DNA from: Combretum micranthum
Lineage: Eukaryota > Streptophyta > Magnoliopsida > Myrtales > Combretaceae
NCBI GenBank assembly: GCA_024138025.1
Contig: JAMXBD010000168.1
Coordinates: forward strand, 868,001-932,000
DNA length: 64,000 nucleotides
Direction: 5' to 3'
Every line of letters begins with the position of its first letter. Within the stretch, counting starts at the first letter, position 1. The position numbers and the translations under genes are program-made. Positions 10,720-22,748 of the stretch are shown here, piece after piece. The notes beneath the pieces were generated by a model. The model searched no databases, was not told the DNA's origin, and saw only the letters and a program-made list of their open reading frames with translations.

Positions 10720-13076
10720 TTATTCAAATTGAGCTATTGACTTCAAACCGATAACCTCTTTTTCTTTGTTCAGTAAAAGACTTCTTGTAGGGGATATTTT
10801 TGTAGGTGATAAAGCTGTATCAATTGGTTCCTGCTCTATTACACCATGACTTTTCAAGATCAACTCCTCATCATCAGCTCTCAAAATTAATTCCCCTCTC
10901 CGAACATCTGTTGTAGCTCTCGATGTAGCCAAAAATGGTCTCTCTAAGATAAGAGGGACCTCCACATCTGAATCCATGTCAAGAATAACAAAATCTGCTG
11001 GGAAGATAAAATCTTAAACTTTCACCAATACATCCTCAACTACTCCTCTAGGAAGCTTTATAGATCGGTCCGTTAATTGTAGACTCATTCATGTCGGTTT
11101 TGGCTCTCCTAACCCCAGCTTTTTATATAATTGATAAGGCATCAAGTTGATAGTAACACCTAAATCAACTAGTGCTTTTTCTTTGGATAAATTCCTAATA
11201 AGACATGGAATAGTGAAACATCTGGGATCTTTGAGCTTCTTGGGTAATTTATTTTGAATCACAGTAGAGCATTCTCCTCCCAAAGTCACTATAGAACATT
11301 CTTCAAGTTTCCTTTTGTTTGATAACATCTCCTTGAGAAATTTTGCATATCTTGGCATTTGAGATAATGCCTCAACCAAAGGGAGCTTTATATGGAGCTG
11401 TTTAAAAATCTCCAAAAATTTCCCGTAATGTTCATCCATATTAATTTGCTTAAGTCTTACTGGATATAGGATTGGAGGTTTGTACTCCATAATAGGAATT
11501 GGATTTGGTTTCTCTTCAACTGGAATTTCAATCTATTTTTCATCATTCTTACCAGAAGCTAGTCTTCGAATTGGTTCAACCTCTTTACTATTTTGTTATT
11601 GAGTTTCAATTTTTACTTCCTTCCTACTTCTTAAGTAAATGGCAATGACATGTTCTCTCAAATTAATTTTAATAGTGCTTGGGAGGGAACTTTGAGTCCT
11701 CTCTGAGAGCGTCTTTGCAATTTGACCAACTTGAGTCTCAAGATTATGAATTGATGCTCCATGATTTCTCAAGGTGGTTTCTTGGTTCTTTAAGATCAAG
11801 TCTAACAACTTTTTCCTTTCATCTGAATCCTCCATGAACTTCATCATCATATTTTCAAGTTGAGAACTGGAAGTAGAGCTTTGAGCTTGGGGTCTTGAAA
11901 AACTAGCTGGTGAAGGATTAGGATTAGGATTAGGATTTTGATTAACACTTTGCATGTTGTTGTTATTACTCCAAGAGAAGTTTGGGTAATTCCACCATCT
12001 CGGGTTATAAGTGTTGCTATAAAGATTGTTTTGAGCCTGGATGGGATTACCCAAGTAATTAACCTGTTCAGAAAAGATTCCTCACCACTAGATGGTTCAA
12101 CATAAGCAATTTGTTGCTACTGAAGAGATAAGCCATCCATCTTCCGAGAGAGAGCTTCAACCTTTGACATGATTGTGGTAGCAACATCTACATCTAGCAT
12201 ACCAGCTGGCCTCTTATCCCGACTTGTTGTATGTGACCACTCATAATTATTTGTGGCCATATCTTCAAATAATTTTAGACTTTCTTCAGGTGTCTTGTGG
12301 TTAAGAGTACCACCAGCAGCAGCATTAATCATTTGCCTCGTCTGGTAGTTAAGTCCATTATAGAAAATTTGGACTTGTAACCACTATGGGATACCATGGT
12401 GTGGACATCTTCTCATAGACTCTTTAAACCTCTCTTAGGTCTCATACAAAGTCTTCATGTCCATTTGCTGGTAAGATTGAATCTCAGCTCTAAACTTGGC
12501 GGACTTCGATGGAGGGAAAAATTTATCCATGAACTTCTTGATTAATTCTTACCATGTGGTAATAGAGTTCCATGGCAAAGAATTCAACCATTGTTTTGCC
12601 TTGCCTCTCAATGAGAATGGAAAGAGATGAAGACGAATTGCATCGTCACTCACTCCGTTGAATTTGAATGTATCGCAAATTTTAAGGAATGCTTGGATGT
12701 GAGTGTTTGGGTCTTCATCTTGGAGGCCATCGAATTGTGCATATTGTTGCACCATTTGAATGACAGTTGGCTTTAGTTCAGAACTATTAGCCTCAACCCG
12801 AGGGCGAATGATACTAGAATTAGCTCCTGTCAAAGTAGATCTTGCAAAGTCAAAATTTGTCTATGGAGCTTGATGATGCAAATTGAAGTTATCTTGCTAG
12901 TACTCTTGTCCTCGATTATCACGTGGATTAGCCATGTTTACTGTCCATGGAGAACTTCCTTGAATGCTTGGAAATGATGGTTCAACTGGTGCTTTGTTCT
13001 TTTTCTGGTATTTTCGAATAATTCTTTCTGGTTTGAGGTTGAATGCGGTTAATTTCTTCCGTTGGCTCCGGGTCAT
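10720..13076 (-). pseudogene. Decayed Athila-like gag-protease gene of element B
   Basis: Translation starts plausibly at MTRSQRKKLTAF (13076). The gag core follows: VIQMVQQYAQFDGLQDEDPN, then HLFPFSLRGKAKQWLNSLP (12833-12549). Next come YNGLNYQTRQMINAAAGGT and 'VEALSRKMDGLSLQ' (about 12360-12117). This is the typical Athila/Tat gag, which packages the RNA into particles. The aspartic protease has its active-site region as DLGVTINLMP near 11165. The second half of the fold is seen as [16 protein letters not shown] near 10940. The segments 13076-12117 share one frame interrupted by a few stops. A frameshift near 12100 moves the rest (12054-10720) into another frame. Asn/Pro repeats lie at about 11920-11945. 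The gene cannot encode an intact polyprotein today. Confidence 0.85.
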
Positions 13077-13206
13077 GCACTGTCTCCGCACAAGATTAAG
13101 CACTATTTAAGATCACAATTGTAGTAAGAATAATTAGCTCAAATGAAAAGAAAAATAAAATAGCTAAACTAGTAGATTTAAAGCTTTCCTAATATTATTC
13201 CTACCC

Positions 13207-13226
13207 CCGTTGGCAACGACGCCAAA
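13207..13226 (-). other. Primer binding site of element B
   Basis: On the minus strand this reads TTTTGGCGTCGTTGCCAACG, close to the TGGCGCCGTTGCCGGGGA complement of plant tRNA-Asp. It lies about 9 bp inside the end of the LTR remnant, as expected. Confidence 0.8.
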
Positions 13227-13234
13227 ACTTTTTA

Positions 13235-13539
13235 TGAACTCAAGTCGATTGTAGTTTAAATTTATAAAACCCTTTCTCAAAATTACTACGAAGGACAATA
13301 GGCAGTGAACATAACGAATTGTAGTATAATGTTCAGTTCGGGGTCATCTACGGAGAAGGAATAAGTACTAGTATGACTTTTTCTCTACTATTTAGCAATC
13401 CAAAAGAGATTATTCAACAAGACTATTAACTAACAGATTTTACTAAACTAGAGGGAAAAAATAACAAGCAAAACCACAATGAACAGCAAGCAAGGATAAT
13501 AATCAATAACAAAAACAACCTAGATCTTATTCTTCATCT
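13235..13539 (-). repeat. Truncated 5' LTR of element B (last 305 bp only)
   Basis: This is the reverse complement of about 5656-5940, extended by the true LTR end (GACTTGAGTTCA on the minus strand) next to the primer site. Similarity stops at about 13541, after CTTCATCT. Roughly 1.2 kb of LTR, including its promoter, is missing from this end. Confidence 0.82.
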
Positions 13540-15960
13540 ATTTCACACCAGGAAAGGCTCTTTAAATAGGAAAATAAATCATAAATCGAAATTTGACCAT
13601 GTCAACTTAAGCATAAAATCACCTTAGCACTTTAAATACTCAATCATTCCAATAACTATGCTAAATTTACTTTTGCTAAAATCACAAAGTTTATCTAAGT
13701 AGATCAGCTTTTACCTTTATTGTTTAATAAAGAATCCTAAAGCAAAAATTATTCAAAAGACAATCTACTTCATCTTCTTATATACATAAGTTCCTTAATC
13801 ACTTCTCTAAGCATCACAATAAAAAATGAAGGCATGTTCATCAAATCATACCCTAAATTCTCTTCCTTATGTGTGCTTCTTATTTTGTTGATTATTTACA
13901 TACCTTGAAGCTTCAGAGGGGAAGGTTTTTGCCTTATTTTTTACTTTTCCTCTGGACAGGTTTTTGCCCGCTTCTTTTCGATTCTTTTCTTCTTTTTTCT
14001 TAATAGACCATGGCATATTTAAAATTGAAAGAGGGGTCAAGAAATTGCTTTCCAAGGGATTAACCCATGCCCATTTCAACTCTAAACACATTGGTTTTCA
14101 TTTTTAAATTTTTGTTTTGTTTTTAATTAAGGCACAAGGAAAAATTATCAAGTTACAATCATCATTTGATCCTTCATCAGAGATTATATGGCTCTCAAAA
14201 TGACTAAATTCGAAAACATATGGATCATCATTTAAGCTTTTACAAGGAAATTGAGTAACCTTGCTAAATACCTTAAGCTAATTCTAGCTCTAAAATTCCT
14301 GATTAAATAACAAGTAAAACTACTTCACATGGATAGATGCATAGTGATTTAAACAAAGTAAAGTTAACTCAATCTCAAGATGATTCTCATAAACTGCTCT
14401 ATTGGTTAATTGGTGATTTAATTCCAAATCTTCGAAAAAAATTTGGTCAAATTTTAACCATTTCATTAATTTCCTATTAGTTGTGAGAAAAATTGATCAT
14501 TTAAAGAACATATACTCTATTATAGAAAGATCTCATATTCAAAATCAATCATCCCCTCATCAAATCCTGCAAATTCCCTTCCCCTACACTTAAACTAAAC
14601 ATTGTCCTCAATGTTTAAAAACATGAAAAATAGACCAGGGGATTTTAAACAATTCAATTCAAAGCAAGATTTATATTAGAAGTTTTGAGAAAAACTTCCC
14701 CGTTATGAAGCTCGAGGGGAAAATTCTTGTTACATACTACATTGCCTTGTTTCTATGATTGGGTTTATGCGCTTTTAGATGCCATTTTCTACAAAAGAAT
14801 ACAGATAACATAAGTAACTTTATTTAAAGCTAATTTTGCCTTAAATTTTGCGAAAACATATCCTCAGGGTAAAACTGGTTTAAAAACTTTTCTTACAAAC
14901 ATTTCATTCAAACATCCATCACATTGTTGTCTTGATTGTATTTTTACTGCTTTTAATGTTTTTTTTTTTTTTCAAGTAATCTGAAATAAACTAAGTCTAT
15001 ATAGAGCTTTGATGAATTTCAAAAACCATAATGAAGTTTGTGACTCAACAATTTGGGTTATAAAAGTTCTTAAAGTAGCTACAAAAACTCATAGTAATCA
15101 TCAAATTGGTTTCCTTCCATCGGCACAACAAATACAAAAAATCATGTTTATATTGAAACCCTATAGTGTGCAGACTAAATCTATTATTCATGCTTCAATA
15201 AAACAATGAAAATAACAAACAAGTAAAGAACATAGCTTATCTCAGTATGTTGATGCTTGAAATGATAAAAAGAAGTGATTTTTATGATGCATAGATGAGG
15301 GTACTCTTTTGCTCTATCAGGTTAAAAAAAAACTTTTTGATTGCAGTAATAAAAGAGGGAATGAACGGTTTCCATCTTTTATATTAAAATGTGTCGAGGG
15401 CAAACTTTTGAGCTTGACAATTAGGTTGCGGCTCAATTATTAACAAAAGACTTAAAGAATAGCAACTTAAATGCTAGTTCGATTTATTTAAAAGAATAAA
15501 GAATTAATGAATAAAAGAATCGAGGCCTAAATTTGGGCCATTATTTTAATCCTGCAAAAAGAATTTAAAGCGTCGCAACTTAAGTAAAGGGCTCAACTCA
15601 AGGCTCGATAAAAAATTTGTGATGTTTTTCATGTCATGGAATTGGCTTTTGGCCAAACTTATCACTTGTAAAACTTCCCAAAATAGCAAAAATATTTGTA
15701 GATTAATCACAAATTATTCATAATCCTTGTCATTCATTCAAAAACACATTCATTAACTCCCAATTCTCACAAAATTCATTCCAAAAACAGGTTTTAGCAT
15801 AATCTAAAATCGTCTTACAACCATTAAAAACATCATAAAATTCCATTAGGACAACATTTGTCCCAACCAAACAAACTTCAACAAATAATTCACAAGGTCT
15901 TTAAAAACATCAATCTTTCTTGGCAAAACTAACAAACAAAAGAAAATAGGATAATCATCC
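13540..15960 (-). other. Element A 3' untranslated region
   Basis: This continues element A on the far side of the B insertion. About 13880-14030 matches element B's 3' region at 6500-6650. An internal polypurine-like block lies at 14578-14620. No coding sequence is visible from here to the gag remnant, so A's pol region is missing rather than merely decayed. The short plus-strand frame at 15009-15209 and the minus-strand frame at 13867-14091 have no recognisable features. Confidence 0.65.
14578..14620 (-). other. Internal polypurine-like block in element A
   Basis: On the minus strand this reads AACATTGAGGACAATGTTTA, then GTTTAAGTGTAGGGGAAGGG. It is the counterpart of 7315-7350 in element B and resembles the tract at the LTR. 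It is a strong landmark of the shared 3' region. Confidence 0.6.
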
Positions 15961-17330
15961 TAATAATCATTCTTGGGCTACTCTCTGGGATTGGCTATAG
16001 TGTTTGATGGCAACGAACCCTAGGGTCTCTCTAAAAGAAATTTAGAAATCTAGCCTAATTGGGGTCTCCAAACTATGGATGGCAATTGTGTAGTTCCTCA
16101 AGGTAGTATCAATTCCTTGCTGCCTATTCTTGGAAGCTTTAATAAATTGAGAAATCAAATCTTCTAAAGAACCTTTCTGAGAATAACTCTTGACCCTAAC
16201 CTTTCCCCTTCTGTCTTTGAAAATTTGGTAGGTTTCTAATAGATTGAGAAAAATTGTTATTACTCCACCTAAAATTTAGGTAATTTCTATAGCCTAGGTT
16301 ATAGGTTTGGCTATGTGGGTCATTCCTTTGGCCATTGAAATTGTTTACATACTCAACACTTCAAAGGCCATCCCCTCAATGATCTATCAAGGATTATCGT
16401 CAATCATATTCATTTGATTGTTACCCAAGGTCATATTATCAACTTTCCTACTAAGGGCTTCTATTTTGGAGGTTAAATTTGTCACTACATCAAGTTCAAA
16501 AACTCCTCCAGACTTATCTTTCTTAACCCTGATAGATGACCACTGGTAATGATTGTTTGCCATAGCTTCAAACAAATTTAGGCACTCTTAAGGAGATTTG
16601 TTATTCAAGCTTCTTCCCGCTGCTGCATCAATCAGCTGCCTAGTTCCATAATTAAGTCCATTATATAATGTCTAGACCTAAGTCCACTCGGGTAATTCAT
16701 GGTAACGACCTAGTAATCCTTCCATCTCTTAAAGGATTCATAGAGGGTCTCACAGTCAAGTTAGTGGAAAGAGGCAATGTCAGTTCTAAGTTTTGTAGTC
16801 CTTGATGATAGAAAATGCTTCCTCATAAATTCTTGGCCATTTGTTGCCTTATGGTAATGGAATTTCTAGGCAAGCTATTTAACCATTTTTTTGCATTTCC
16901 TCTAAGGGCAAAAGGAAAAAAAAAATCTTAACCAAATAGCATCAAAGTGTCTTAAATTTCTAGGAATTGATGCATATGGTTATTAGGTTCCTCATCCTAC
17001 AGTCCATCGAGCTGTACATATTGTTGAACCATCTGAATGACATTGGGTTCAATTTTAAAGTTGTTTGCAGCAACTCTGGGCCTTGCTATGCTAGTACTGG
17101 TCCCTTCCAAAGTTGGTCTGCTAAACTCAAGCATGGTTCTTCGTTGGTTAATCCCAGCAGGATCTAACTCCTCCTGAATTTCTCCTTCATTATTTTTCAA
17201 GGTTTGTTTTGGCAGTCATATCTCCTATACAAAACCTTGGTTCCTCCCTAGCCAATCTTCTTGAAACGCTTCCTATTCTTTGGGGCTCTAGAGTAAACAG
17301 AAACAAAGGGTAAGAGTGACTCCTAGTCAT
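15961..17330 (-). pseudogene. Decayed Athila-like gag of element A
   Basis: The gene probably began at MTRSHSYPLF (about 17330). Recognisable pieces follow the same order as in element B. IARPRVAANNFKIEPNVIQ and 'VQQYVQLDGL' lie at 17090-16997. 'YNGLNYGTRQLIDAAAG' lies near 16660-16610, then 'LFEAMANNHYQWSS' and KIEALSRKVDNMTLGNN (16575-16400). Frameshifts and stops separate them, with decay heaviest between 16990 and 16680. A weaker C-terminal part, corresponding to B's Asn-rich segment, extends to about 15961. No protease motif follows. The gene is clearly dead, and the shared motif order supports common ancestry with B. Confidence 0.8.
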
Positions 17331-17746
17331 AATCCTACATTTTTGTTTTAAAAGAAAATTAGACAAAAGAAAAGCAATAGAACAACATACTTTGGAAGAA
17401 CAAAGAATAAACAAGTAAAAGAATATAATGAATTAAAGAATAAACTGTACAAAAGAATAAAAATAGATATTCACAGGAATATTTACAAACATAAAGAACA
17501 CAACAAAAAGAAACAAATATATATACTTAGAAAAGAAATAGGGGTTAGCATATATACAAAAACAAATGAAAACAATAGAATATATACAAAAAGAAAGGAT
17601 TATGTACAAAACGTAAAAATATATATAGAAAAACAAAAATAAGGGCTATTCACAATATTCACATATGTTAGCGGCTAGATTAATAAACGAAATGTTTTAT
17701 GATATTTGCCCTATTGGGCTTCAAATAAATGAATCCAACACTGATT

Positions 17747-17764
17747 TCCCCAGCAATGGCGCAA
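17747..17764 (-). other. Primer binding site of element A
   Basis: On the minus strand this reads TTGCGCCATTGCTGGGGA, differing from the tRNA-Asp complement TGGCGCCGTTGCCGGGGA at a few transition-like positions. It lies 4 bp inside the 5' LTR. Confidence 0.8.
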
Positions 17765-17768
17765 AAAA

Positions 17769-19566
17769 TGCTTGGTGTCGTTATTTGTGTTGGGTTTGTT
17801 TAAGCTGTGTATGGTTATAAAAACCTATTTTAAAAGAACAAACGAAGTGGAAGTTTTCAAAATTTATAAAACTAATTGGTTCTGTCCAACTTCGATTAGC
17901 AATCACCAACAATAAGGCAAGCGCACCCTTTAAAGTAGTATAGAAAGAATTAGATCAAATCCCAAGGGAAATCAGTAGCATCTATCATACTCACATTCCA
18001 CCCATTATCTAGCCAAAGAAAAATTCAACAAATCATAATGAAAATAGAAGTTATGATAATGTTAATAATATTCACAAATGTTCTCTAACCAAAATTAGGG
18101 ATTGGTTTGCAACAATGCAAGATGACAGCTTAGGATTTGCTTCACCAACTCCTTATCATGTGATTTCTTAAGACAAAACTCAGGGAGAGAGTTGTTTGCT
18201 GGAGTATTTGCACTGTCGGATTCACTAAGCAAACTTAAGCCTCTCTCAAGGTTAGTAGTTCTAGATCTAAACCGGACTGTCAGAATATCTTCTCAAACTA
18301 TCATTGGCCTCAATCCGCATAAAGTTTAAGAATCCTTTATTTTTAAAACCAACTTAATGAATTTCAAAACAAGTGGCAGAAAGTCTTCATCTGCCCTCTC
18401 TCTAGATATTTAGGATCAACTCCATTAGTAGCCATAGATCTATTCAAAAGAATGACCTCTCAGCTTATTTAGTTGAAATCAAACATGACTCTTACTCATG
18501 CACCATGCAATTAGACCCACGAAATTAAAAATCAAGCTACTAATTACAAACATCTAGTCAATATTGAATTGAAAGCACATTTGAAATCACATGAAACAGG
18601 ATTTTGATTCACAAGCCCTAAGCCGCAGGAGATTATTTCTCCATGGATTTAGAAATTATGAACATAATTTGAAGAAATAATATGAAATTAATTGAAGAAT
18701 ATTACAATTCAGCATATGGTCTTGTAGAAATTACAAACAATAGGTTACAATGATTTTACCTAGAAAACTTCAAGATTATCTAAAGCAAGAAGAAATAGAA
18801 TTCTTTCGCTCCGAAATTCTCTCACTACACTACGTTAGTACTATTCTATTGTATGCACACTGTACATCATGCTTACTACAAATATTGTGCATGCTTATTT
18901 ATAGGTCGATGGCACAGAAATCATGAAGATTTTATTGCTAACGTGGCAGATCCTTTATAATAGAATGCGAATTCTTTATACACATACTCGTCTGTATTGA
19001 GTGCTCAAACAATCACTCATATAGGGCTAAGTTGAGTGCTCAAGTACTGCATTAAAAGTAGGGTTTAACTTTAGCCAGTAAAACACTGTCGTTTTTGTTC
19101 ATTCTTCCACCGAGGGCTAAATTGAATGCTTTGTTGATTTAAGGCACGACATAAGTTAGACGAAGGTCTGTACTTCACTTTATCAACTGTCGCGGGTCAT
19201 ATTTGGGGCTCAACATTGAGGCGCAACAAAAGCTTTCTTCAAGTTTGGCTTGATCTCCTCACAACAAGTGTCGAGGGTCATGTCAAGGCAAAATTTAGGG
19301 CATGACATACCAATTTTTGCTTGTTTTGCCTTACAGTTTAGCCTCGTCAGTATTGTTCAAGGTACGATAGTTCTGTTCTTCACTTTTGCTACTATTTTTG
19401 CTCCAAATCTGATTAAAAACACTTTGATTCTTCTTGTTTTGATTCGAGGAGCTGAAAAAAAAAACAATTTAACTTTAAAAGTACTAGATTAATAGGAATT
19501 TAATTAAAAACTTATCAAAATAAGCTCAAATTCCCATGAAAGGAATAGAGTAAAATTAACTTATCA
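17769..19566 (-). repeat. 5' LTR of element A
   Basis: This 1798-bp partner of 2681-4437 begins TGATAAG at 19566 and ends CCAAGCA at 17769 on the minus strand. Its TATA box (minus strand, about 18895-18905) drives transcription into the primer site and gag. The open frame at 19250-19492 is antisense and chance. Confidence 0.9.
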
Positions 19567-21655
19567 TATATTTAGCCTACTAATCCAAGTCAAATGAAAG
19601 CTAAGACATGCTAGTCTAAGTCTAATTCTTGTAAAGCTTCAAAAAAATAAATGTTATGTAGCCAAATAAAAAAGAAGATAAATATCAAGGACAAGATTTA
19701 AGGGTGATCTCAGTACAATGTAATTTAGTATTAACACATCTCTAGAATCATACTATAGTAAAATTTTTTGTTGTTCAATTTGGTGCTAGACAATCTCCGT
19801 TACATATCATTTTAAATTTTTTTCAATACAATTTGGTTTAGATTTTCGATTCTTTAACTTTTTTACAAGTGATTTTATATGTTGAATTTTAGTTATGTTA
19901 GTACATAGCTTTTTTACCAATAATATAGTCTCGACCAATAATGTTATGGTTGCATGATAAGGATTAGCAACAAAGTTTCGATTTAAATATATAGATCAAG
20001 CTGTAATTGAAATGATGAATTCAAAATTATCACACAAGCAATACAAAATTAAGAAATTAATTTATCAAATCGTTGGCTCAAAAATGTATATAATTGAAAT
20101 TACATTTGTCATCCATTAAAGCAAGTTGAATTCAGGACTTGTTGATGGTCTAATCTAGAACAAGAGCCTACCTAACTAAGTTCGGCCCATTATCTAATTG
20201 AGCCTACCAGTTGTGCTAAGGCCTATCCTCATTGGTAATGACCTATAGACTCACTTGAACATTCTTCACCTTATCTTGCCATTCAACTAACTCCTACAAC
20301 ACTCGATTGAACTTTACTAGATGATTCTTAGCATATTCTCTTTAATTGGACTTGACAAGTTCGAAAGTAGATTAGTGAGTTCGCTTCACGTCCACCACAA
20401 CTATCGCCAACCACCTACTTGCACACTATCCCATGATACCATAGTGTACTCAATCGCTAGGGATAAGCCAACTATTAATACTCTTCCCCCCTCCATAAGA
20501 TGAGTAATGTTGCTAACACCACTCTATACCAAAATTTTCCTACATCTCAATATGATCACTAACTTAAATATTGAAGTAGTCATGTCAGGCTCAAACCCGA
20601 CATGCTACTAACTATATTTTGTTTTGTAGGTCTATCACCATTGGATTCTACATTCAGATTCTCCATATCCAGTCTCTACAGATTTGAACTAGCGATAAGA
20701 ATTGGTCAATGCACCACATGTTTTATGTATGTATACACTTGTAATGTTCATTTTAACTGAGATACAACTCCAACTTAGAATTTAAAAGTCACTTATTCAT
20801 ATGTTATAAGTCATAACTAACATGATTGAAGCAATGCGATGTAGTACTCTTATAAACAAGTTAAAGGTTAGAGTACAGTTTGGTCTAGTTCTTAATATGG
20901 GCATACTTGAAATCCAGTTTTGTAACAAATGAAAATTGATAGTACAGTTCAGTTTGGTTTTGTTCAAAAAGTTAATGGTGCAATTCAATTTCTAGATGAA
21001 TTGCCATTTGTGTGCTTAATGCAATCACACCAATAATTCTTCGATTAACACAAGTCCTAATGGGTAAAAGATATATGTATATATACTCAAATGTTAAGAC
21101 AAAGCTATTGATTGAATAGACATTACACCATTATGTGTATTTTAAAGAATATTTATTAGTATTTTTTACTTTTTTGTCTTTGTTCAATAGAATGCTCATA
21201 TTATTTAAAGAAATCTAATACATGATATGAACAATAATTTGGCTAATATATACCCAAACTATACATTAACCTATAATAAAAAGTCAAAATCCTTAGAAGT
21301 AAAAGAAAAGAATCTTTACTAACATCCCTCCCCATACATGCTAACATGTCAACATAGGTACTACCTTAATGAAAGGTAGGAAAATTAGATGCCTCTTCAT
21401 GTTTATAGAGGGTGTGATGGGAATTAGATTCTAATGTATGATGGAACAATAATATTCCAAAACTAAAGGCTTGAATAGTTTGGTTTAATGAGTTTCACCT
21501 AGTTTATGCTAACCGATGAATAAATGACTTAGGAAAGTTACATGGAGAAATATTTTAGTTTAGGAAGAAACTTGTTGATATTAGAATCATCTTTATCTTT
21601 GGATTCATGTGTTTCTAATGTTAAGCTTTTTTAATACTTCTAAGTTTGTTCCAAC
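19567..21655. other. AT-rich spacer, nothing recognised
   Basis: I see no gene or clear element. The plus-strand frame at 20321-20503 lies in a less AT-rich patch (20140-20520) but shows no known motif. A short stretch near 20850-20960 repeats the word 'TACAGTT(T/C)(A/G)GTTTGG', as many old hAT-type MITEs do. No termini could be placed. Confidence 0.4.
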
Positions 21656-21934
21656 ATTTGTGTTAAGATTAGAGTCACGATCATTAGATCTAAAAGTCTA
21701 AGCTTATAAATTTAGTGTGGGCATTATATTTAATATATAACATTCCCTCTCACTTATGGGATGGGACTTTTATTTTGATTAAGATTCATCAAGTAGACAA
21801 CTTAATTTCAGTGGAGTTGAAATGGAACTTATCGCCTCCTATCCTAATACCATGTTAAGATTAGTATGACAACCATTTGATCAAAAAGTTTAAGTTTCTA
21901 TATATGGTGTGGGCATTATATTTAATAAATAACA
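21656..21934. repeat. Degenerate direct repeat, two copies of about 85 bp
   Basis: About 21659-21747 and 21851-21934 share TGTTAAGATTAG, 'CATT(A/T)GATC(T/A)AAAA' and 'GTGTGGGCATTATATTTAAT'. They are about 190 bp apart in the same orientation. This may be part of an older transposon or a local duplication; I do not recognise the family. Confidence 0.6.
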
Positions 21935-22740
21935 GTTTGAGATAAAGTATGCAAAGGATATAGAGATTAACAAATCTAAAGTTACAATTAGTCACTGATT
22001 ATTTTATTTCCATTATTACATGAACTTTCTAGTATCACACTCTAACTATGTTTATCTATGTATAAATAGTTGATGTAACCTTACAAAATATTCTTATATT
22101 GTGTTGATTGAGATATTCACTTTCAATTCCTTACTCTTATCAATTCCCCATTATTATAATAAGCAAGTCGTTTGATCTATATGTGTGTCAAAATAGGATA
22201 GACATAGTTCAATCTTTCTTGGTACATATCTACGAGGAAAGTTATTCAATCATATCTGTTTTTTCACTTTGTCTTATCCATAAAATCCATAATGATATTG
22301 CTCATTCATGGTGATTCTAGTGATCCTTCTCCAAGACATGTTGTGTGCATAATATACAGGTTACATTAGCCTAGTTATTTTTCTCCTAGGAACATAATAT
22401 TTTAGCCTCAATGCATCATAAATTGTGTTTGGAATATAGTTTTAGTATTTTGGGACTTCGAAATCCCTACAAGCATTAGAAAAAACAGCATGAAAAGGAT
22501 TAATTTGAGGGTTTTTACTGATAGACTCGACTATAATATGGGAAACCAACTCAATAGTAGCACTAGTGTAATTGGAGTTGAGGAATTATGGTGTGACCTA
22601 GGTAAAGGTCATAAAATTATGCCAAAAACTTATTGGTGTGACCAAGATTTTGTTAAAACCCAAGGTTCACCTACCATGATGATCACAAATAAGACCTCCC
22701 TACTCATCTTATCAAAGGCGGTGTAAGTAGAGGTGTCAGT
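21935..22740. other. AT-rich spacer, nothing recognised
   Basis: Short chance frames only (22108-22314 and 22490-22726). No motifs were recognised. Confidence 0.4.
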
Positions 22741-22748
22741 GCTCATTA

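Larger units (their letters stand above)
4486..13539 (-). mobile_element. Element B: Athila-like gag-protease element nested in A, with rearranged LTRs
   Basis: This minus-strand element carries a tRNA-Asp-type primer site (13207-13224), gag and protease remnants (13076-10720), a distal ORF (about 8990-7697), a polypurine tract (6034-6074) and LTR sequence at both ends. Neither LTR is normal. The right (5') one keeps only about 305 bp. The left (3') one is about 95 bp of LTR start joined to an inverted near-complete LTR. ATTTC occurs at both junctions with A (4481-4485 and 13540-13544), which fits a target duplication. However, the right copy could also be LTR sequence, because the intact LTR reads AATTTC there. 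Reverse transcriptase and integrase are absent: protease is followed within about 150 bp by untranslated sequence. Confidence 0.82.
2681..19566 (-). mobile_element. Element A: Athila-like Ty3/gypsy LTR retrotransposon, non-autonomous, interrupted by element B
   Basis: Two long direct repeats, 2681-4437 and 17769-19566, share their whole length. On the minus strand each starts TGATAAGTTAATTTTACTC and ends CCAAGCA. Just inside the right copy, on the minus strand, is a sequence close to TGGCGCCGTTGCCGGGGA. That is the primer site complementary to plant tRNA-Asp used by Athila-like elements. Inside the left copy is a polypurine tract. The element therefore reads right to left, with a decayed gag at 17330-15961 followed directly by untranslated sequence. 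No protease, reverse transcriptase, RNase H or integrase is visible. The flanks carry a 5-bp near-duplication, CATAT (2676-2680) and TATAT (19567-19571). Without B (4486-13539) the element is about 7.8 kb. Confidence 0.88.
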
